Below are positions 1 through 6,132 of a DNA stretch of 9,869 bases, piece after piece. Under the pieces are notes generated by a model. The model did not search any database. It had not been told where the DNA came from and was given only the letters and a program-made list of their open reading frames with translations. Position 1 is the first letter of the stretch. Every line of letters begins with the position of its first letter. The stretch covers positions 1 through 9,869 of the forward strand of contig RGUG01000030.1 of assembly GCA_010027915.1 (NCBI GenBank), read 5' to 3'. The stretch is from a bacterium. Its GTDB lineage: Bacteria > Margulisbacteria > Marinamargulisbacteria > SXXA01. A program made the translations under genes and the position numbers.

Positions 1-444
1 ACTCGTGTGATGCTGGTACCGCGCGACGAGCGTGCCCGTCGCGACCTCGGAGAGCGCCGCCGTGCCGTCCCAGCTCGCGGTGAGGAGCTTCGAACCATCG
101 GGTGACCACACCGCGTGCGACACGGCATCCGCGTGCACCTCGACCCTTCGTAGCTGCGCCCCGTTGGTGCGGTCCCAAATGACGGCGCTGCCATCCTCGC
201 TCGTGGTCACGACGCGTCTTCCGTCAGGCGAGAACGAGCTGCCCGTGAGCGGTGCGCGGTGACCTGCGAGGCGCAGCTTCAATGCTCCCGTCGAGGCGTC
301 CCAGAGCGCGGACGTCCCATCGGTACCCGACGTGAGGATGTCGCGGCCGTCCGGGGAGAACGAAACGTCCACACACTGCGGCGCGTGTGCGGCGATGATC
401 CGCCCCCTCCCATAATATGATACGTGAATATGATACGTGCCGGA
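1..444 (-). pseudogene. Truncated WD40-repeat protein fragment
   Basis: Read on the minus strand, the frame is open from an in-frame TGA at 445-447 to the window edge, with no ATG. From about 409 downward it encodes three WD40 repeats of about 42 residues and the first residues of a fourth. Visible hallmarks are FSPDGRDILTSG, then DGTSALWD; FSPDGRRVVTTSEDGSAVIWD; and WSPDGSKLLTASWDGTAA. Each repeat is preceded by a His (HA, HR, HA), as is usual for the family. WD40 repeats build beta-propellers that act as protein-interaction scaffolds; in bacteria they are often fused to kinases or proteases, but no partner domain is visible here. Both ends are missing: the 3' end runs off the window and the 5' end is cut at the junction near 410-440. 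GC content is much higher than in the rest of the window. It is either a chimeric contig end or a transferred, broken gene. The family call is strong; a working gene is unlikely. Confidence 0.85.
414..439. repeat. 13-bp perfect tandem duplication at the junction
   Basis: AATATGATACGTG occurs twice back to back (414-426 and 427-439). It sits exactly where the GC-rich WD40 fragment gives way to the composition of the rest of the window, and just before the in-frame stop of the WD40 frame. Such a short duplication could be a recombination or target-site scar, or a product of misassembly. Confidence 0.85.
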
Positions 445-984
445 TCATGACACCGTTGCCCCAACCCAATTCCATACGAGTTGAAAACCGACTGATCAAA
501 CGATTTAAAAGCCTGATTGAGCCTCGAATCAATGCCTGCCTGGCCCACGTCTGCTGTTATGCCACGACGTGCCGATAGGACCCAACGCTGACATGGCCTC
601 ACCTCATTGGGTGTCTGGTCTGACTGTTGGCCATCGATTCGGTGTCGACCGGTCATCTTGGATGATGGTTGGATGGGTTGAACCCTCGTGTTATTGGTTG
701 TGGCGCCTGTTCACCCCATTCAATGCTGGCAAAACAAGATGTGGCTACCATGACAGTGTACCGAGCGGGTTGAGGGGGTGGGTTCATCGACCCCCTTGTT
801 TTTTTCTTGTTTTTTATTGATTAGCCCATTGATAATCGACTTTGCCATCAAGGCCACTGGGTGGCTGTCTTGTCATGGTATTCAAGCTGCTATGGGTTTT
901 GGTTGGGCCCCCTGTGGGTGAATCCAACGCATTAGGTCATATAAAAAAAAAGACTGATGTATACTATTGTCAATTATTTTTTAC
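445..984. other. Gene-poor region upstream of the secretin operon
   Basis: No ORF here looks like a real protein; the open frames are short and W/C-rich like antisense shadows. The region holds a strong plus-strand terminator (773-815) and a small hairpin, GCCAC/GTGGC, near 853-865. There is also an A-rich stretch (941-951) and a TATACT -10-like hexamer at 960-965 without a clear -35, about 20 bases before the first ATG of the next operon. A terminated transcript with no coding sequence upstream of it leaves room for a small RNA between about 500 and 770, but I recognise no known RNA family. Confidence 0.5.
773..815 (+). terminator. Rho-independent terminator
   Basis: A perfect 7-bp stem AGGGGGT (773-779) / ACCCCCT (790-796) with a 10-base loop is followed by two T-tracts, TTGTTTTTTT and then TTGTTTTTT. 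This is a textbook plus-strand intrinsic terminator. It has no obvious protein gene upstream, so it ends either an unrecognised transcript or read-through from beyond the junction. It also insulates the secretin operon. Confidence 0.8.
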
Positions 985-1626
985 ATGACTACAATATATA
1001 ACATGATCATTACGTTAACGCCCACCCACATTGCGTGTCTGTCGTTGGGATTATCCTGTGAATGGGGGGCGTTCTTTGTAGATTCGAATATTCGAGATCA
1101 GTGGGTCACCGCAGTGGGTCGTCAGCGACTGGTGGTGAACTGCGAGCATCGTGTGATTCGTCATACCATGTGGCGGTGGCATCTGTTCTCTTGCCGGTTG
1201 CGATCCGTCGATCCGGTGGTGATTTATCCCTTTTTAGATTGGGTTCGTGCCCATCAGTTGCGTGTGACCCAATGGGTGATTGATGGCAAGGATCCGTTTC
1301 GATATAGCAAACGGTTGCGGTTGTTGTTCATGTTGTGCCTGATGATAGGAGGGCTGGGCTGGGCGGTGTATCACCGACTAACGCCACCCTCCCCATTACC
1401 TCCGACTGTTCGCATGGCATCACTGCGACTGACCGATTTACAGGCCATGTTAGAATGGGTGACGACACAAGGGGGGGTGATTATTCGCATGGGGTGCACG
1501 CCCCACCAGGCTCATCTATCGGCCCTGTTACCGGCACAATCAACCCTGGCTTCGTCTGGGCCTGTGACGGAAACCCCGCTTACCAACGAGTGGAAAGGGG
1601 TCACGTGGCAGAGGCGATATGATTGA
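985..1626 (+). CDS. Bitopic membrane protein, putative pilus/secretion assembly component (PilN/PilO/GspM-like)
   Basis: About 213 residues from ATG 985; TTG 967 and ATG 1003 are alternative starts, and none has a clear Shine-Dalgarno. A cytoplasmic part of about 110 residues leads to a basic stretch (YSKRLR). One transmembrane segment follows (about residues 113-130: LLFMLCLMIGGLGWAVYH), then a Pro-rich linker and a C-terminal domain of about 70 residues. The C-terminal segment LRLTDLQAMLEWVTTQGGV resembles one beta-alpha-beta half of the ferredoxin-like periplasmic domains of PilO/GspM proteins. It overlaps the next gene by 8 bp, in a set that ends with a secretin. This matches the order inner-membrane alignment proteins then secretin, as in pilN-pilO-pilQ or mshJ-mshK-mshL. 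No sequence signature fixes the identity. The long cytoplasmic part is unusual for PilN/PilO, which begin at the membrane, and could instead be a remnant of a PilM/GspL-like domain. Presence of a real gene is likely; the role is inferred from context. Confidence 0.65.
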   Translation: MTTIYNMIITLTPTHIACLSLGLSCEWGAFFVDSNIRDQWVTAVGRQRLVVNCEHRVIRHTMWRWHLFSCRLRSVDPVVIYPFLDWVRAHQLRVTQWVIDGKDPFRYSKRLRLLFMLCLMIGGLGWAVYHRLTPPSPLPPTVRMASLRLTDLQAMLEWVTTQGGVIIRMGCTPHQAHLSALLPAQSTLASSGPVTETPLTNEWKGVTWQRRYD

Positions 1627-1936
1627 CAATCCGTTTGATATTCGGCGAGATGTGATGCAGTGGGCCATTATCTTGGCTCTGGCCGTGGTGGCAGCAGGGG
1701 TAGGGGTGATGATGCATGCACCCAAGACGGTTGCCGCAACCCCAACGTTGCACACTGAATGGCACACACTTTTTCCCGATGCAACCCTGACACCCAGTGG
1801 CAATGTGTGTGTGGTTCGAGATACCCCCGAAGCCATTTGGGAGTGGGTGTTTCAACACCCCCGTCACATTCGGCGAATAGAAACCCAAGCGGATGAGCAG
1901 GGGTATCGCACTGAGCTAACGTGGGCAACCCCATGA
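1619..1936 (+). CDS. Small bitopic membrane protein of the secretin operon (PilO/PilP/MshK-like size)
   Basis: 105 residues from ATG 1619, with a GAGG Shine-Dalgarno at 1611-1614. The start overlaps the end of the upstream gene by 8 bp, and the TGA overlaps the next ATG as ATGA (1933-1936), so the three genes are probably translationally coupled. The N-terminus is short and cytoplasmic (MIDNPFDIRRDV), followed by one transmembrane segment at about residues 14-32 (rich in A, V, L, G) and about 70 periplasmic residues. The C-terminal part runs strand (VCVV), helix (EAIWEWVFQHP), strand (YRTELTWA), compatible with half of a ferredoxin-like fold as in PilO/GspM/MshK. No lipobox is present, so it is not a classical PilP lipoprotein. 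Its probable job is to help align the inner-membrane platform with the secretin. That role comes from synteny and topology, not from a recognised family motif. Confidence 0.65.
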   Translation: MIDNPFDIRRDVMQWAIILALAVVAAGVGVMMHAPKTVAATPTLHTEWHTLFPDATLTPSGNVCVVRDTPEAIWEWVFQHPRHIRRIETQADEQGYRTELTWATP

Positions 1937-2964
1937 TGGTGGGCGTGATGACACGGTTAGGGCGACGTGTGATCCTGTTGACCTGGGCACTCATATGGGG
2001 AGGTGTCGTGTGTGGCAGTCCCTTTGATATCGATCGATTAAAGGCGTTGCGGGCACAATTTCAAACGACACCCTTGCCTTTGGCTGACCCCACACCAGAG
2101 GAGCCGGAGACCCGTTTGGTGTTGTTTCGCCCCCAACATGTCGCACCACAAGATGTGAAACAATTGGTGATGGACTTAATACCGGGTATTACCGTTGGGG
2201 TTGAAGGTCGTTCTCGCACAGTGGGGGTGGTGGGGACGCCCGCTGAGCATCGGATGGTCTCGCGACTGATGTCATACTTGGATGTGATGCGCCCTCAAAT
2301 CGATATTGAAGTCAGTATTTTAGAGGTGAGTGGTTCGTCAGCTGATATGATGACGGCGTGGTTGGCTAATCTTTCAGAACCTGTATCCATTACCACCCAG
2401 TTTCAACCCTTTTCGGTGGTGTCGACTACGGCGTTACAAGGGTTGTTAGCGTTTGTCAAAAGCCAGGGTCGCAACCGCTTGGTGTCGCAGCCACGGTTTA
2501 CAACCCTCGAGAATCGAAAGGCCCGGTTTAAAGTGGGAGATCGGGAGCCTTACCTCACCACCATTATCACCAATAACAATGTCAGTACCCAAGTGGGGCA
2601 TGCTGAAACCGGCGTTGACCTTGAAATCACCCCTTGGATGACGGGTTCTGGGATTGGCATGGACATCTTTATTCAAATGAATCACATCAAGCGGTTTCGA
2701 GCACTCGATCAAGGGCAGTATCCCGTGGTGAGTCATCGGATGGTACAAAACGAGGTGGTGGTACCTGTTGGCCATTCGGTGATTATTGCCGGCTTTCTTG
2801 ACAACCAAGTCCAAGCCTCGGGTTCAAAAGTCCCCCTCTTATCGGATATTCCGTTACTGGGGTCGTTGATGTCCTCGACTCAAGAGCAGGTGGTCAGTAC
2901 GGATATTCTCATTGCCATTACCCCACGGCATAGCCAAAAAACCAATAAGGAAGCTCTCAGATAG
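1933..2964 (+). CDS. Short secretin (type II/III secretion or type IV pilus outer-membrane channel)
   Basis: 343 residues from ATG 1933, chosen because of the ATGA overlap with the upstream stop; GTG 1921 is also in frame. An N-terminal signal peptide is likely (basic TRLGRR, then a hydrophobic VILLTWALIWGGVVCG core). A single N1/N3-like ring domain follows (about 60-120, LVLFRPQHVAPQDVKQLV to VGVVGTPAEHRMV), then the secretin domain (about 123-335). Secretin signatures are plain: RPQIDIEVSILEVS, LVSQPRFTTLENRKARFKVG (about 183-202), the AETGVDLEITP segment, and the C-terminal VPLLSDIPLLGSLM (about 300-313). Secretins form large multimeric gates in the outer membrane for pilus fibres or folded proteins. 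This one is short beside PilQ/GspD (usually about 550-700 residues): it has one N-domain and no visible AMIN or N0 domain. The two upstream membrane proteins probably form its inner-membrane partner. Pilus versus secretion function cannot be settled without the ATPase and pilin genes. Confidence 0.93.
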   Translation: MMVGVMTRLGRRVILLTWALIWGGVVCGSPFDIDRLKALRAQFQTTPLPLADPTPEEPETRLVLFRPQHVAPQDVKQLVMDLIPGITVGVEGRSRTVGVVGTPAEHRMVSRLMSYLDVMRPQIDIEVSILEVSGSSADMMTAWLANLSEPVSITTQFQPFSVVSTTALQGLLAFVKSQGRNRLVSQPRFTTLENRKARFKVGDREPYLTTIITNNNVSTQVGHAETGVDLEITPWMTGSGIGMDIFIQMNHIKRFRALDQGQYPVVSHRMVQNEVVVPVGHSVIIAGFLDNQVQASGSKVPLLSDIPLLGSLMSSTQEQVVSTDILIAITPRHSQKTNKEALR

Positions 2965-2994
2965 GGGGGGGATCTCCGAGAGCTTCCTTATTGG
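2942..2994 (-). terminator. 17-bp perfect stem-loop at the end of the secretin gene, U-tract on the minus strand
   Basis: CCAATAAGGAAGCTCTC (2942-2958) pairs perfectly with 2978-2994. Inner AGAT/ATCT pairs and an 8-G run lie in the loop, and the secretin stop codon TAG (2962-2964) is inside the loop. Reading the minus strand, the stem is followed at once by TTTTTT (2941-2936), as in an intrinsic terminator. Reading the plus strand there is no T-run (CTTGCTACT). It is therefore best placed to stop leftward transcription, while the stem may also protect the 3' end of the secretin mRNA. Confidence 0.75.
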
Positions 2995-3021
2995 CTTGCT
3001 ACTAAAAACAGGTGTTCAAAA

Positions 3022-3066
3022 ATGACAGACAGTGTTAATAATCAATACATTTTTAAAATTGAATGA
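3022..3066 (+). promoter_or_regulatory. Upstream region of the pseudouridine synthase: promoter-like hexamers or a 14-codon leader ORF
   Basis: Two readings compete. As a promoter: ATGACA (3022-3027, 5/6 to TTGACA) and TACATT (3046-3051, 4/6 to TATAAT) with an 18-base spacer. As a leader ORF: AGGTG (3010-3014), 7 bases, then ATG 3022, encoding MTDSVNNQYIFKIE and ending in TGA 3064-3066, one base before the ATG at 3068 of the main gene. Both cannot operate on the same transcript, because a transcript from this promoter would start after the leader ATG. Confidence 0.3.
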
Positions 3067-3067
3067 G

Positions 3068-4015
3068 ATGACCGGAAGGATAACATCGAAAAAAATGATT
3101 GTAAATACCCCAAATAGTGACCGTGCCCCTTCGTTACACGGCAATGCCACCAAGCGTTGGGTCACCGCCACTCGCGGGTTGACTTTACTGGGGTTGTTGC
3201 AAGGTTATTTTAAGAAGGGAAATATCGATGTGTTGGGTCTGATTGAATCGGGGGGGGTATGGTTCAATCGTCAGCGGCTCATGGATCCGAATCACTGGGT
3301 TGCGGCTCAGGAGACGGTGATGGTGTATCAATCTCCGACCCAATCTTGGCATTATGGCGTGACCCCTGAGAGTATGCTCTATCGCCATGATGGCGTGCTC
3401 GTTGTGTTTAAGCCATCCGGATTGTCGACGGTGCCGGATCGTGCCTGCCATCGTTACAACCTTACCCATGCAGTAGGGGTAGCCCAACGGCATGATGGGT
3501 ATGCCTTTGCACCCACTGCCATTACACGCCTGGATTTGATGGTCAGTGGGCTGGTGTTGTTTGGGTCGACACCGGATGCAGAAAAGGCATTGTTTGCCTT
3601 GATGCGTGCCCATGCCATTCGCAAGCAGTATACGGTGACGATCCCCTGTGTGGGGGTCCCCCCCCGGTTTCGACGGATTCGATGTTTGATGTCATTTAAT
3701 GGGCGGGCCTATGAGTCAGTAGATGGCAAACCCAGTATCACGTGGTTTTTTTTGCGACAGGTACATGATGGCATGGCCACCTACACCGCCATTCCCATCA
3801 CAGGCAAACGGCATCAAATTCGTTACCATTCGACCCGGTTAATGGGACCCATTGTGGGAGATGATTGGTATGGTTCAACCCATCGTTCGGTGAATGGCCT
3901 GGCGTTGCGGTGTGTGCGGTTGCGGTTTCCTTGGCAGGGCCGATCCATCGATATCCATTGTCCGGATGCTTTGCACGGGGTAGGGTGGCCACCGACTCAC
4001 AGTGTCGTGTCATGA
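3068..4015 (+). CDS. RluA-family pseudouridine synthase
   Basis: About 315 residues from ATG 3068. GTG 3032 is also in frame, and ATG 3095 follows GGAAGG at 3074-3079 with long spacing; the start is unsettled. The protein should isomerise specific uridines in rRNA or tRNA. An S4-like RNA-binding region comes first (about 38-88: RGLTLLGLLQ to IESGGVWFNRQRL). The catalytic domain follows with VVFKPSGLSTVP (about 113-124), the RLD motif with the presumed catalytic Asp156 (TRLDLMVSGLVLFG), the KQYTVTIP strand, and TGKRHQIR to PIVGDDWYG near 245-269. These are the conserved blocks of RluA/RluC/RluD enzymes. The motif usually reads HRLDR(D/E)TSG; here the leading His is Thr and R(D/E)T is LMV, a notable drift around a retained Asp. 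The gene carries three 8-base homopolymer runs (G 3250-3257, C 3658-3665, T 3746-3753). Family call strong, target site unknown. Confidence 0.9.
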   Translation: MTGRITSKKMIVNTPNSDRAPSLHGNATKRWVTATRGLTLLGLLQGYFKKGNIDVLGLIESGGVWFNRQRLMDPNHWVAAQETVMVYQSPTQSWHYGVTPESMLYRHDGVLVVFKPSGLSTVPDRACHRYNLTHAVGVAQRHDGYAFAPTAITRLDLMVSGLVLFGSTPDAEKALFALMRAHAIRKQYTVTIPCVGVPPRFRRIRCLMSFNGRAYESVDGKPSITWFFLRQVHDGMATYTAIPITGKRHQIRYHSTRLMGPIVGDDWYGSTHRSVNGLALRCVRLRFPWQGRSIDIHCPDALHGVGWPPTHSVVS

Positions 4016-4102
4016 TCGCATGGATCGGGTCACGATGGGGTGCATGATCCGGGTGATCGTATGATGAACTTGATATTGCATCCTAAAGGGGGGTCGCTTA
4101 TC

Positions 4103-4132
4103 ATGCCGCTTTATCTTGGCGATCCGTTTTGA
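4103..4132 (+). promoter_or_regulatory. Short leader ORF with strong Shine-Dalgarno overlapping the ctaB start
   Basis: AAAGGGGGG (4085-4093) lies 9 bases before ATG 4103, which opens a nine-residue frame, MPLYLGDPF. The same frame can begin at ATG 4061 (23 residues). Its TGA (4130-4132) overlaps the TTG at 4129 as TTGA, the classic coupling overlap. This suggests that ribosomes loaded at the leader re-initiate on ctaB. It may also simply be the ctaB ribosome-binding region with a chance ATG. Confidence 0.4.
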
Positions 4133-5022
4133 GAAGCTTGGAGGCACACCCCGCATTGAAATCGCTGTCGTCGGCACTGATTGAGCTAACCAAACCCCGT
4201 ATTGTGATCATGCAAGCGGTCACCCTGTTGATGGGGGTGTTGGCCGTGTCGCATCGTGCGGTCCCTGACTGGACCATGATGGGCTACCTGATAGTGGGGA
4301 CCTTGTGTTCATCGGCGGGGGCATCGGTGCTGAATCATTTTTTTGAGCGACAAAGCGATGCCAAAATGCAACGGACCATGACACGTCCCTTGCCATCGGG
4401 GCAGTTGACCCCGTCTTTGGTAGGATCAATGGGGATTTGTTTGGTGATGGCGGGATTGTGGGTGTTATGGGTGGGCACAAGGCCGAATGTGATGTTTTTG
4501 TCTTTTTTAACGGTGTTTTTATATAATTTGGTCTATACCCCACTAAAGCGGTGGACATGGCTCAATACGTATGTGGGAACCATTCCCGGTGCGTTACCCC
4601 CATTGGCCGGGGCAGTGGCTGTTACCGGTCATATCACACCCGAGGCGTGGGGCCTATTTTGGCTGATTGTTACTTGGCAGTTGCCCCACTTTTTTTCGAT
4701 TGATTGGTTGCTCAAAGACGATTATGCCCGTGCGGGTATCAAGATGGTGTCCGGTCTGGACCCGTCTGGGCATGCCACGTGGGTGCACATGATGCTGTCG
4801 GCGACGGCACTGATGGTGGTATCTTTGTGGTTGATGATTCAGGGCCCTTTTGGGATGATCGATGGCCTAACGGCCCTGGCATGTACCCTGTGGCAGTGGG
4901 TGGCGTGTTGGCGGTTTCGAACCGACCGTCGGCCCGAGGTCGCCCGTCGGATTATGCGTATCTCTATCTTGATTTTGCCGATTATCCTCGTGGCAATGGG
5001 TATTGGGCGTTGGATTGGGTAG
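4129..5022 (+). CDS. ctaB: Protohaem IX farnesyltransferase (haem O synthase), UbiA superfamily
   Basis: 297 residues if TTG 4129 is the start. No ATG exists upstream in frame after the TAA at 4084-4086; TTG 4138 and 4156 are alternatives. It transfers a farnesyl group from farnesyl diphosphate to haem b, giving haem O for haem-copper oxidases. It is a polytopic membrane protein with about 8-9 hydrophobic segments. Family marks: ELTKPRIV at the N-terminus (about 19-26); the first Asp-rich motif, N69-HFFE-RQS-D77-AKMQRTMTRPLPSG; YTPLKRWTWLNTYVGTIPG then ALPPLAGAVAVTG (about 136-167); WQLPHFFSIDW (about 183-193); DDYARAGIKM (about 197-206). The first Asp of the usual NxxxDxxxD is Glu73, a variant I believe occurs in other CtaB proteins. 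Length is normal. No oxidase subunit gene lies nearby, so ctaB is detached from a cox/cyo operon here. It is followed by a weak terminator-like hairpin near 5135. Confidence 0.93.
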   Translation: MRSLEAHPALKSLSSALIELTKPRIVIMQAVTLLMGVLAVSHRAVPDWTMMGYLIVGTLCSSAGASVLNHFFERQSDAKMQRTMTRPLPSGQLTPSLVGSMGICLVMAGLWVLWVGTRPNVMFLSFLTVFLYNLVYTPLKRWTWLNTYVGTIPGALPPLAGAVAVTGHITPEAWGLFWLIVTWQLPHFFSIDWLLKDDYARAGIKMVSGLDPSGHATWVHMMLSATALMVVSLWLMIQGPFGMIDGLTALACTLWQWVACWRFRTDRRPEVARRIMRISILILPIILVAMGIGRWIG

Positions 5023-5134
5023 TGTGCACCCCGTTACTTTTTCTCACGTGATGTGGGTGGCTGGGTTGCCATGGTGGGGAGTCGTGTCAACGGGTTTATC
5101 ATGGTATTGGGAGACGGTTAGAAACCGGTTAAGC

Positions 5135-5166
5135 ACCGTTCGGTTAGCTTGATGAACGGTTTTGTT
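5135..5166 (+). terminator. Weak terminator-like hairpin downstream of ctaB
   Basis: ACCGTT (5135-5140) pairs with AACGGT (5155-5160) around a 14-base loop and is followed by TTTGTT. The stem is only 6 bp and the T-run is interrupted, so this is a tentative end for the rightward ctaB transcript, about 110 bases after its stop codon. Confidence 0.35.
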
Positions 5167-5236
5167 AGGCCAAAAATATGCTCATGATCCCCCAACCACC
5201 CGATACTGTCTTTTGACTCATCACCCAAGGCCTGTC

Positions 5237-5349
5237 ACCCTGTGTGGTGGGGGCTGATGCGTGATCGCTCTATTCTATCGTCACGAGATGGGGACGTCAT
5301 GACGTCATCGTCAGCAAACGTGTGACATATCGAAGCAAGAGAGCGATCA
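5237..5349. repeat. Nested inverted repeats with a 14-bp perfect palindrome
   Basis: Outer arms TGATCGCTCT (5262-5271) and AGAGCGATCA (5340-5349) are perfect reverse complements. Inside them GTCAC (5280-5284) pairs with GTGAC (5322-5326), and at the centre lies the perfect palindrome GACGTCATGACGTC (5293-5306). A separate small hairpin, CACC/GGTG, precedes it at 5237-5250. The arrangement could be a structured RNA of about 88 nucleotides or a dimeric-regulator binding site. No T-tract follows, so it is not a simple terminator. Confidence 0.45.
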
Positions 5350-5838
5350 ACCCTGACACAGCCTCTCTGATCGAGCGTGGTCAATGCCAAGCCCTCTTTT
5401 ACCTGGCAGAAGAGCGGGGAATGGTCATCCATAATCGGTGCTTTTTACATGGTGGGACATCGATTTTTCGTGCAGGCATACCGTGAAGTGATTGGCCACC
5501 CGAGGATGGGGACTGGAAAAGAGACCCATCGACGCTTTTGTTGCTGCCTAGATAAAGGGATATGTGAAGGGTGAGGTGGAAAAATGGGCCGATGTGCCTG
5601 ACTTTGGGTGGTGTATGATGGATGCCCGTTATGGCAACGTTCATCCTCATTCGGCAGGGGCTCAAGGTGGCAATCAAGAGAGGGACCGCACCACAAGGGG
5701 CTCCACCACGCATCGGGCCGTGGGGTTGCTGGTCTGGGTTCTGGTTACAGCGGGTTTCGGTTATGGGCCATACCCGCTTCCCATCATATGACGGAATAAG
5801 GCATCAAATCGACTCTCAACCAAAAGGGTATGACCGCC

Positions 5839-6132
5839 ATGAAAGATGTCGTGGGCGATTTGACGTGGCCTGAACCCCGTTCACTACGTAACAATCGGCA
5901 GCCAACACGAGATGACGACACCGACTGCTACACGATCGGCTTTTTTGCTGACGGTTTACTTGAGAGGTGGCATCTTTTTGGTTCATCTTTCGTGACGACA
6001 CTAGATAGGCTTTTTTTCTCACCTTTTTTTTGGGTTAGCTTTTTACAGTCTGTGTTTGGACGAGATCAGCCGAGACGATTTGTATCGATCATTTGGTTAC
6101 AGGGCGATGGTGTTTTACTTTCGATCCTATGA
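5839..6132 (+). CDS. Questionable small ORF
   Basis: 97 codons from ATG 5839 (ATG 5830 is also in frame), with AAAAGGG at 5822-5827 just upstream. The product would have a polar, Asp/Arg-rich first half and an aromatic, Phe-rich second half (LFFSPFFWVSFLQ, encoded by a T-rich stretch) that could be one membrane segment. I recognise no family, and the T-rich composition differs from neighbouring genes. It overlaps the next small ORF in another frame. It could be chance. Confidence 0.18.
   Translation: MKDVVGDLTWPEPRSLRNNRQPTRDDDTDCYTIGFFADGLLERWHLFGSSFVTTLDRLFFSPFFWVSFLQSVFGRDQPRRFVSIIWLQGDGVLLSIL

Noticed and set aside
32..262. Plus-strand open frame over the GC-rich left end
   Set aside because: It is the antisense shadow of the WD40 repeats, which give a clear family match on the minus strand.
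279..656. Minus-strand open frame crossing the junction
   Set aside because: It runs out of frame through the WD40 code and spans the composition break; no family features.
675..692. GGGTTGAACCC resembling a tRNA T-arm
   Set aside because: No acceptor stem, anticodon arm or CCA end can be built around it.
569..820. Plus-strand frame ending at the terminator
   Set aside because: Trp/Cys-rich, no ribosome-binding site, and its last codons are the terminator T-tracts; looks like chance.
5250..5275. GGGGGCTGATG resembling the 5' end of tmRNA
   Set aside because: The following conserved tmRNA bases and a matching CCA-bearing 3' end are absent.
5377..5873. Several overlapping 65-83 codon plus-strand frames in the gap
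   Set aside because: They occupy different frames of the same stretch, use GTG starts or weak context, and show no recognisable motif.
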